From Pseudomonadota bacterium (GTDB lineage Bacteria > Myxococcota > Myxococcia > Myxococcales > Myxococcaceae), in NCBI GenBank assembly GCA_023424585.1, contig JAFADT010000810.1, positions 1 to 5,772 of the forward strand: DNA of 5,772 nt, read 5' to 3'. Below are positions 1 through 5,772 of the stretch, in pieces; the stretch's first letter is position 1, and the number at the start of each line of letters is the position of its first letter. Below the pieces are notes generated by a model. The model had not been told where the DNA came from, did not search any database, and was given only the letters and a program-made list of their open reading frames with translations. The position numbers were made by a program, and so were the translations under genes.

Positions 1-35
1 CGGGCGCGGCGCCCGGCGCGGTGGCGCGGCGGCGC

Positions 36-45
<10 letters not shown>
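1..45 (-). CDS. Possible 5' end of msrQ (heme membrane partner of MsrP), cut by window edge
   Basis: A GTG codon at 45-43 lies inside the last codons of msrP, in another frame. It opens a frame without stops to the window edge (15 codons, beginning VVLSAAAPP and rich in Ala, Pro and Arg). In many bacteria msrP is followed directly, often with overlap, by msrQ, a heme-binding integral membrane protein that passes electrons from the respiratory chain to MsrP. Position and strand fit that arrangement. No hydrophobic helix is visible yet, because the window ends too soon. A GAGG sits only 2 bases before the GTG, which is too close to be a good ribosome binding site, so the true start could differ. 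This is inferred from gene order; any short GC-rich stretch could stay open over 15 codons. Confidence 0.25.
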
Positions 46-1043
<998 letters not shown>

Positions 1044-1070
1044 GGCTCCCTCTATAACGCCCGAGCCCTC

Positions 1071-1090
1071 CGCCCGGTTACCGCCGGGCG
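1071..1090 (-). terminator. Perfect 7-bp GC hairpin spanning the ketolase stop codon; possible terminator or attenuator
   Basis: CGCCCGG (1071-1077) and CCGGGCG (1084-1090) are perfect inverted repeats flanking a 6-base loop. The loop contains the TAA stop codon (1080-1078, minus strand) of the ketolase gene. All seven pairs are G-C. No run of U follows in the minus direction, so it is not a classical intrinsic terminator. It might slow polymerase, protect the 3' end of the ketolase message, or set the level of msrP translation downstream. The symmetry is seen in the sequence; the function is inferred. Confidence 0.4.
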
Positions 1091-1803
1091 TCCTTCACCC
1101 GCCACAGCCGCCACCAGGGCGTGCCGGGGGAGTCGTGGTGCTCCCAGTGGTAGCCGAAGAAGAAGCACGACAGCAGGGCCCACGGGTGGTTGCGCGGCAG
1201 GGTGCGCGCATGGTGCGGCGCCATCCCCTCCACGTCCGGGCGGCGGTGCGGCAGGTAGGTGCCGAAGTAGAACAGCTGCACGGTGGCCAGCGCCGACGGC
1301 AGCACCCAGAAGGCCAGGATGCGCGCCTGGGGCACGCCCAGCCAGAGCAGCGCGTTGAACTTCAGCGCCATCACCGCGAGCTGCGGCCACGTCGTGTAGC
1401 GCACCATGAAGGCCCCGAACCACGGCCAGAACGACTGGCCCCGGGCCGCGAAGTCCGGGTCGTGGTCGCCGGTGGGGTCCGCGTGGTGCGCGCGGTGGTT
1501 CCGCACCAGCCGGCGGTAGGACAGCCCCGCGAAGAGGAAGCAGGCCAGCGCGCCCACCGCCGCGTTCACCCGACGGTTCAGGGACACGGTGCCGTGCATG
1601 GCGTCATGCCCGGTGATGAAGAGGCCGGTGGACAGCCACGCCTGGAGGACGACGTGCAGCCAGGGGCGCGGTGAGCCCCACGCCAGGGCCGGGCCCGCCA
1701 GCATCCACGCCAGGTGCCCGCCCCACGCGCCCACCACCGCGAGCGCGAGCACGACACCCCACGGGTCGGGTGGCGGCGGACGGGTGGAGGGCTCGGGCAC
1801 CAT
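1078..1803 (-). CDS. crtW: CrtW-like beta-carotene ketolase (membrane fatty acid desaturase/hydroxylase superfamily)
   Basis: This is a membrane di-iron oxygenase, most likely a carotenoid 4-ketolase that converts the C-4 methylene of a beta-ionone ring to a ketone using O2. The 241-residue length is typical of bacterial CrtW. The histidine clusters are complete: HDAMHG (66-71), NHRAHH (102-107) followed by HDPDF (114-118), and YHWEHH (218-223). The [10 protein letters not shown] block (178-187) separates CrtW from ordinary acyl desaturases. Hydrophobic segments lie at about 15-40, 48-64, 80-97 and 137-180, as expected for an inner-membrane protein. The start at 1803 has AGGGAG 2 bases upstream, the same context as msrP. 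No other carotenoid genes are in the window. Myxobacterial carotenoids such as myxobacton carry a 4-keto group on a single beta-ring, so that is a plausible product. Substrate is inferred; an automatic pipeline may call this only fatty acid desaturase. Confidence 0.85.
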   Translation of the reverse strand: MVPEPSTRPPPPDPWGVVLALAVVGAWGGHLAWMLAGPALAWGSPRPWLHVVLQAWLSTGLFITGHDAMHGTVSLNRRVNAAVGALACFLFAGLSYRRLVRNHRAHHADPTGDHDPDFAARGQSFWPWFGAFMVRYTTWPQLAVMALKFNALLWLGVPQARILAFWVLPSALATVQLFYFGTYLPHRRPDVEGMAPHHARTLPRNHPWALLSCFFFGYHWEHHDSPGTPWWRLWRVKDARR

Positions 1804-1821
1804 GGCTCCCTGACGGGCTAG

Positions 1822-1866
1822 GCCCCGCCCCCGGGCGCACGGGAGGGCGTGCGGGCGGGACGGGGC
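1822..1866 (-). terminator. Imperfect GC-rich hairpin between the M49 peptidase and ketolase genes
   Basis: The outer arms GCCCCG (1822-1827) and CGGGGC (1861-1866) pair, then CCC (1828-1830) with GGG (1857-1859) after a bulged A. At the core GCACG (1837-1841) pairs with CGTGC (1848-1852) around a GGAGGG loop. It lies just past the stop codon of the peptidase gene, where a terminator or partial terminator would sit. No U-tract follows on the minus strand. In DNA this rich in G and C, weak hairpins are common by chance. If active, it would reduce read-through from the peptidase gene into the ketolase gene. Confidence 0.35.
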
Positions 1867-1878
1867 TCGGCCGGGGTG

Positions 1879-3597
1879 TTACTTCGCCGCGGGCGTCGCG
1901 GCCGGGGCGCCGAAGTCCCTCACCAGCGAGTCGGCGGTGACGTAGCGCGGCTCGATGTCCACCGGCACGTTCTTCAGCCGCTCCAGCACCTTCTGCACGG
2001 ACGGGCGCACCACGCCCTGCTTCGCGAGCAGCGCCTCCGCGGCGGCGCGGTCGCCCCGGGCCTGGAGCGACATGAGCTGGTTCGTCAGCGACGTGACGGC
2101 GGCCTGCATCTTGTCCGGCACCACCTCGAAGGTGCCGTCCGCGTTCACCTTCACCGCGCCGGCGTCCAGGAAGTGGTTGAGCTGGAGCGCGATGCCCTTG
2201 CCGTGCGCCTCGTCGATGCCGAAGCGGATGGAGCGGAACGCCGACGCGAGGAACGTCGTGTACATGGTCCGCTGGAGCTGCTTGTCCAGCGTGCCCTTGT
2301 CCACCAGCCGCTGGAGCGCCCACAGGCCGGAGATGTCCGCCTTGGCCTCCTCGATGGCGCTGGAGGACGCCTGCAGCGCCTGACGCACCGTCGTCTGCTT
2401 CCCGGCCACGGTGACGTTGTGGGGCCCCAGGCCGTGCATCAGCTCGTGCATGAGGATGTGCGTGAAGAAGGCGTCGAAGGACACGTCCTTGCGGTCCTTC
2501 GCGGGCAGCGCCACCTTCGCGATGGGCACCAGCACCCGCTGGAACTTGGCCTCCTGGATGTTCTTCAGCATCACGCGCTTGGTGCCCTTCTCCGCCGCCA
2601 CGCGCTCGTCGTTGGGCAGGTTGTAGGCCGCCGTCTGCACGCCCCGGTTGCCATCGCCGGACGAGTAGAGGCTGTTGATGACGCGGATGGGGGCCAGCGC
2701 GCCCAGCTTCGGGTTGCGCAGGGCGGGCTCGATCGGGAGGTTGTTCTCCAGCTCCTGGAGCTCCGCGCTGAACTTCGCCAGCTTCTGCGTCTCCGCGTCG
2801 TCGCGCAGGCCGATGAAGGCCTCGAACGCGGCCTTGTAGTTGAACCAGCCGTCCTCGTAGACCTCGTAGGGCCCGATGGTGGGCTCCACGCTCGCGTCCA
2901 GCTCCATCCACGCGACCTCGCTCGCGTAGTAGTCGTTGGACAGGAACGCCTCCGCGCGCGTCTCCAGGAAGCGCTTGAGCGTGGGCTGCTGGGTGAGCGC
3001 CGCGGCCTCGCGCAAGAGCTGCGCGGCCATGCCCAGCTCGCCCTGGTACTCCACGCTGTAGGGGACGGTCATGAACTTGCCATCCGGCCCCTTGCGCAGC
3101 GTGGTGAAGAAGCCCGTGGCCGCGTGCTGCTGCGCCTCCGGGAGGCTCTTCACCCACGCCTCCACCTCCGCCTTGGTGGCGCCGGCGGGGTAGAAGTTGC
3201 CCTCGTCCGGCTTGGGCGGCACGCCGGGGATGAACGGCCGGGCCTCATCCAGGCGGGACCAGGGGCCCTTGTTGAGGAGGAACGCGTGCAGCCGCTCCTT
3301 GCCCAGGGGCGTGGTGTCCTCCACCAGGTCCAGCAGCAGCGTCGGGTTGCCCGCCCACGCCTGGCCCAGGAAGAGGGGGTCCATGATCCTCGCGGCCTGG
3401 AGGACCTTGGCCAGGGCGCGCTTCTCCGCGTCCGGCAGCTTGGACACGTCCACCTTGACGTCCACGGGGGCGAAGCGCGCCGTCATCCGCTTCAGCGTCG
3501 CGGCGTCGGGCAGGCGGGCGGGGGCTTCCTGGGCGGGGGCGGCGCCCGACAGGAGCAGCGCGCCGAGCAGGGGCAGCAGGGTTCTGGACTTGGGCAT
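1879..3597 (-). CDS. Secreted dipeptidyl-peptidase III-like zinc peptidase (family M49, HExxH variant)
   Basis: A zinc metallopeptidase related to dipeptidyl peptidase III, which removes dipeptides from the N-termini of short peptides. The product has 572 residues. An N-terminal signal peptide (basic start, hydrophobic core LLPLLGALLLSGAA at 7-20, likely cut after APA near 22) lacks a lipobox cysteine, so a soluble periplasmic or extracellular protein is expected. The active site is HELMH (384-388), in HELMHGLGPHN, followed by EEAKAD (416-421). By family analogy H384 and H388 bind zinc, E385 is catalytic and E417 is the third zinc ligand. Other family-like blocks are DEGNFYP (131-137) and GPYEVYEDGWFNYKAAFEAFI (242-262). 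Classical DPP III has the hexapeptide HExxGH; this belongs to the pentapeptide subgroup, which resembles the peptidase half of plant Nudix hydrolase 3. No Nudix domain is present. The tail (about 560-572) is Ala/Pro-rich. The start is supported by GGGAAGG 4 bases upstream and by the signal peptide. Confidence 0.85.
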   Translation of the reverse strand: MPKSRTLLPLLGALLLSGAAPAQEAPARLPDAATLKRMTARFAPVDVKVDVSKLPDAEKRALAKVLQAARIMDPLFLGQAWAGNPTLLLDLVEDTTPLGKERLHAFLLNKGPWSRLDEARPFIPGVPPKPDEGNFYPAGATKAEVEAWVKSLPEAQQHAATGFFTTLRKGPDGKFMTVPYSVEYQGELGMAAQLLREAAALTQQPTLKRFLETRAEAFLSNDYYASEVAWMELDASVEPTIGPYEVYEDGWFNYKAAFEAFIGLRDDAETQKLAKFSAELQELENNLPIEPALRNPKLGALAPIRVINSLYSSGDGNRGVQTAAYNLPNDERVAAEKGTKRVMLKNIQEAKFQRVLVPIAKVALPAKDRKDVSFDAFFTHILMHELMHGLGPHNVTVAGKQTTVRQALQASSSAIEEAKADISGLWALQRLVDKGTLDKQLQRTMYTTFLASAFRSIRFGIDEAHGKGIALQLNHFLDAGAVKVNADGTFEVVPDKMQAAVTSLTNQLMSLQARGDRAAAEALLAKQGVVRPSVQKVLERLKNVPVDIEPRYVTADSLVRDFGAPAATPAAK

Positions 3598-3661
3598 GCC
3601 CCCTTCCCTACCCCAACCCGCCCCTGTCTCCCAGCGGCGGGTGTAGGTGGATTGCCTCTTC

Positions 3662-3689
3662 TCGACAAGCCGGCGGGCATGGTTATGGG
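3662..3689 (+). promoter_or_regulatory. htpG: Candidate sigma-70-type promoter for htpG
   Basis: TCGACA (3662-3667) matches the -35 consensus TTGACA at 5 of 6 positions. It is followed after 16 bp by TATGGG (3684-3689), a weak -10 match (3 of 6). Transcription would start near 3696, leaving a leader of about 30 bases before the ATG. Myxobacterial promoters often depart from consensus, so this is only a candidate. Confidence 0.3.
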
Positions 3690-3709
3690 GAAGGGCATTG
3701 GCGCGTCAG
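3682..3709 (-). promoter_or_regulatory. Candidate sigma-70-type promoter for the M49 peptidase gene
   Basis: On the minus strand CTGACG (3709-3704) resembles the -35 box (4 of 6) and, after 16 bp, CATAAC (3687-3682) resembles the -10 box (4 of 6). Transcription would start near 3675 with a leader of roughly 78 bases. The -10 element overlaps the candidate -10 of htpG on the other strand. The evidence is motif similarity only. Confidence 0.3.
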
Positions 3710-3718
3710 CCGGCGCCC

Positions 3719-3723
3719 GGAGG
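3719..3723 (+). promoter_or_regulatory. htpG: Ribosome binding site of htpG
   Basis: GGAGG lies 5 bases before the ATG at 3729. This is a strong Shine-Dalgarno sequence at normal spacing and fixes the htpG start. It is the best-placed such site in the window. Confidence 0.8.
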
Positions 3724-3728
3724 CCTTC

Positions 3729-5726
3729 ATGTCCGCAGAGACCCATCCCCAGCGGGAAACCCATTCATTCCAGGCGGAGATCCAGCAGCTCCTGAGCCTG
3801 GTCATCAACTCGCTCTACAGCCACCAGGAGATCTTCCTCCGGGAGCTGGTGTCCAACGCCTCCGACGCGCTGGACCGGCTGCGCTTCCGCGCCATCACGG
3901 AGCCGGAGCTGCTCAAGGACGAGCCCGCCCTGGAGCTGCGCATCGTCCCGGACGCCGACAAGGGCACCCTCACCATCGAGGACACCGGCATCGGCATGAC
4001 GCACGACGAGCTGGTGAAGAACCTGGGCACCATCGCGCACTCGGGGTCGCGCGAGTTCCTCCAGGCGCTGGCGCAGAAGGGCCAGAAGGACGTGCAGCTC
4101 ATCGGCCAGTTCGGCGTGGGCTTCTACAGCGCGTACCTCGTGGCGGACCGGGTGGAGGTGGTGAGCCGCGCCGCCGGCGCGACGGAGGCGTGGAAGTGGG
4201 CGTCGGAGGCGCACGGCACCTTCACGGTGGAGCCCGCGGAGAAGGCCACGCGCGGCACCGCCATCACGCTGCACCTGAAGGCGGACCAGAAGGAGTTCCT
4301 GGACGAGTGGAAGCTGCGCCAGCTCATCACCCAGTACTCGGACTACGTGGGCCACCCCATCAAGCTCCAGGTGACCAAGCACGTGGGCAGCGGGGACACC
4401 CAGGCCACGGAGACCGCGCTGGAGGTGGTGAACAAGGCCAGCGCCCTCTGGCAGCGCGCGAAGAGCGAGATCTCGGACGAGCAGTACCAGGAGTTCTACA
4501 AGCACCTGACGCACGACTTCGACAAGCCGCTGGCGTGGACGCACTTCAAGGCGGACGGCACGCAGCAGTTCACCGGCCTGCTCTTCGTGCCCAAGCACCC
4601 GCCGTTCGACCTGAACTCGCAGCAGCAGCGCGGCGTGCGGCTGTTCGTGAAGCGCGTGTTCATCATGGACCGCTGCGAGGACCTGGTGCCGCAGTGGCTG
4701 CGCTTCGTGCGCGGCGTCATCGACTCGGACGACCTGCCGCTCAACGTGTCGCGTGAGATGTTGCAGGACTCGGCGGTGGTGCGCGCCATCCGCAAGCACG
4801 TGGTGAAGAAGTCGCTGGACCTCCTGGAGAAGCTGGCCAAGGACAGGCCGGACGACTACCGCGCGTTCTGGGAGGCCTTCGGCACGGTGCTGAAGGAGGG
4901 CCTCACGCTGGAGACGGAGTACCGCGAGAAGCTGGGCGCGCTGGTGCGCTACGAGTCCTCGCGCGAGGAGGGGCTCACGTCGCTCGCGGACTACGTGGGC
5001 CGCATGAAGGAGGGCCAGGAGGCCATCTATTACGTCTACGGCGAGAGCCGGAAGGCGGTGGCGGACAGCCCGCACCTGGAGGCGCTGAAGCAGCGCGGCT
5101 ACGAGGTGCTCTTCATGACGGACCCGGTGGACGAGTGGGCCGCGCAGGGCCTGCGCGAGTTCCAGGGCAAGCCGCTGGTCTCCGCGCTGAACGCGGACCT
5201 GAAGCTCCAGTCCACGGAGGAGGAGAAGAAGGCGAAGGAGCAGGTGTCCGAGGAGCTCAAGGGCCTGACGGACAAGATGAAGGACGTGCTGAAGGAGGAC
5301 GTGCGCGAGGTGCGCGTGTCGGACCGCCTCACGGACTCGCCGGTGTGCCTGGTGGTGTCGGAGGGCGGCACGCCGGCCTACCTGGAGCGCCTGCTCAAGG
5401 AGCGCGGCAAGGGGCTGCCGCGCGTCAAGCGCATCCTGGAGGTCAACCCCAGGCACCCGGTCATCGAGCACCTGCGCGGGCTCCTCGCGCGCGACCCGGC
5501 CGCGCCGCAGGTGGGCGAGTGGATCGAGCTGCTCCACGACCAGGCGCTGCTCACCGAGGGCAGCCCGCTGAGCGACCCGAACCGCTTCGCCCGGCGCATG
5601 ACGGCGCTGCTCACGCAGGTGGCCGCGAGCACGGGGACGTCCACGAACAACGGCGTCCCGGCCGCCGCCCAGGTGCCGCCGCCCGCCGCGACGACGGCGA
5701 CGCAGCCCCAGACGCAGTCCAGCTGA
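3729..5726 (+). CDS. htpG: Molecular chaperone HtpG (bacterial Hsp90)
   Basis: HtpG is the cytosolic Hsp90 dimer, an ATP-driven clamp that remodels client proteins with the DnaK system. The 665 residues contain all three domains. The GHKL ATPase domain (about 10-225) has the Hsp90 signature YSHQEIFLRE (30-39), catalytic E39, N43, DTGIGM (85-90) and the lid glycines GQFGVGFYSAY (126-136). The middle domain (about 230-500) has ALWQRAKSEI (239-248) and the ATP-contacting arginine R342 in NVSRE. The C-terminal dimerisation domain (about 505-632) includes RLTDSP (533-538). The signature has Q at residue 33, where K, H or R is usual. About 33 extra residues (633-665), rich in Ala, Pro, Thr and Gln and likely disordered, follow the normal end; E. 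coli HtpG has 624. It lacks the eukaryotic charged linker and the MEEVD tail. The start has GGAGG 5 bases upstream. It appears monocistronic, with a hairpin 8 bases past the stop. Confidence 0.98.
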   Translation: MSAETHPQRETHSFQAEIQQLLSLVINSLYSHQEIFLRELVSNASDALDRLRFRAITEPELLKDEPALELRIVPDADKGTLTIEDTGIGMTHDELVKNLGTIAHSGSREFLQALAQKGQKDVQLIGQFGVGFYSAYLVADRVEVVSRAAGATEAWKWASEAHGTFTVEPAEKATRGTAITLHLKADQKEFLDEWKLRQLITQYSDYVGHPIKLQVTKHVGSGDTQATETALEVVNKASALWQRAKSEISDEQYQEFYKHLTHDFDKPLAWTHFKADGTQQFTGLLFVPKHPPFDLNSQQQRGVRLFVKRVFIMDRCEDLVPQWLRFVRGVIDSDDLPLNVSREMLQDSAVVRAIRKHVVKKSLDLLEKLAKDRPDDYRAFWEAFGTVLKEGLTLETEYREKLGALVRYESSREEGLTSLADYVGRMKEGQEAIYYVYGESRKAVADSPHLEALKQRGYEVLFMTDPVDEWAAQGLREFQGKPLVSALNADLKLQSTEEEKKAKEQVSEELKGLTDKMKDVLKEDVREVRVSDRLTDSPVCLVVSEGGTPAYLERLLKERGKGLPRVKRILEVNPRHPVIEHLRGLLARDPAAPQVGEWIELLHDQALLTEGSPLSDPNRFARRMTALLTQVAASTGTSTNNGVPAAAQVPPPAATTATQPQTQSS

Positions 5727-5733
5727 GCCTCAC

Positions 5734-5758
5734 GGGGCGGGGCCGCGCGCCCTGCCCC
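5734..5758 (+). terminator. GC-rich stem-loop after htpG, probable terminator without U-tract
   Basis: GGGGCGGGG (5734-5742) pairs with CCCTGCCCC (5750-5758) over nine positions, eight Watson-Crick and one G-U, around a 7-base loop. It begins 8 bases after the htpG stop. The bases that follow (TCGGCCCCAAGG) contain no T-run, so it may end transcription inefficiently, work with Rho, or simply protect the 3' end. The pairing is clear in the sequence; the function is inferred from its position. Confidence 0.55.
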
Positions 5759-5772
5759 TCGGCCCCAAGGAA

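Larger units (their letters stand above)
3598..3728. promoter_or_regulatory. Divergent intergenic region between the M49 peptidase gene and htpG
   Basis: These 131 bp separate two genes read away from each other, so both promoters are expected here. The middle (about 3650-3700) is less GC-rich than its surroundings. An 8-base direct repeat AGCCGGCG occurs at 3668-3675 and 3708-3715, exactly 40 bp apart, and GGGCAT occurs at 3675-3680 and 3693-3698. No CIRCE element (the HrcA operator TTAGCACTC-N9-GAGTGCTAA) is visible, and no good sigma-32 heat-shock promoter is seen on the plus strand. Confidence 0.6.

Noticed and set aside
1604..3157. Second minus-strand frame of 517 codons overlapping the M49 and ketolase genes
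   Set aside because: It is an alternative frame of the same strand, made almost wholly of Gly, Ala, Arg and Pro, and it crosses the boundary between two real genes.
3676..3690. CCCCATAA on the minus strand resembling a sigma-32 -10 box
   Set aside because: It points toward the peptidase gene rather than htpG and has no CTTGAA-like -35 at the right distance.
1849..3795. Open frame of 648 codons on the plus strand opposite the M49 peptidase gene
   Set aside because: The translation is rich in Arg, His, Leu, Gly and Val with no recognisable domain, as expected for the antisense of a high-GC gene. The minus strand here has a signal peptide and M49 motifs.
3647..4756. Plus-strand frame of 369 codons overlapping the first half of htpG
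   Set aside because: A +1/+2 frame of htpG with low-complexity Gly/Ala/Arg translation and no homology that I recognise.
3765..5537. Open frame of 590 codons on the minus strand opposite htpG
   Set aside because: Low-complexity Leu/Arg/Val/His-rich translation caused by GC bias; htpG on the plus strand is unambiguous.

Overview
The window is very GC-rich DNA with strong G/C preference at third codon positions, which is why long open frames appear antisense to the real genes. It carries four complete genes plus the possible first codons of a fifth. The base composition and gene content (a bacterial HtpG, a secreted M49 peptidase, a CrtW-type ketolase and MsrP) suggest a myxobacterium of the Myxococcus/Corallococcus type. 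That assignment is inference from general familiarity, not a database match.

Layout: three genes lie on the minus strand and are read right to left. They are a secreted dipeptidyl-peptidase III-like (M49) zinc peptidase (3597 to 1879), a CrtW-like carotenoid ketolase of the membrane desaturase/hydroxylase superfamily (1803 to 1078), and the Tat-exported molybdopterin enzyme MsrP (1043 to 36). The gaps are 75 and 34 bp, so co-transcription is possible, especially for the ketolase and msrP. A short frame overlapping the msrP stop and running off the left edge could be the start of msrQ, the usual membrane partner. On the plus strand, htpG (3729 to 5726) encodes the bacterial Hsp90. It is divergent from the peptidase gene across a 131-bp intergenic region that should hold both promoters. 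A GC-rich hairpin follows htpG.

How the genes may work together: MsrP repairs oxidised methionine in periplasmic proteins. Keto-carotenoids quench singlet oxygen in membranes. HtpG is a cytosolic chaperone. The M49 protein probably degrades peptides outside the cytoplasm. Envelope protection against oxidative or photo-oxidative damage could link the ketolase and MsrP, but the sequence shows only adjacency and shared strand. I see no mobile element, CRISPR array, tRNA, rRNA or clear sign of recent transfer. The most interesting points are the HExxH (not HExxGH) active site of the M49 protein, the ketolase sitting beside msrP rather than beside other carotenoid genes, and a perfect hairpin whose loop contains the ketolase stop codon. 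I did not find convincing evidence for an undescribed multi-gene system.
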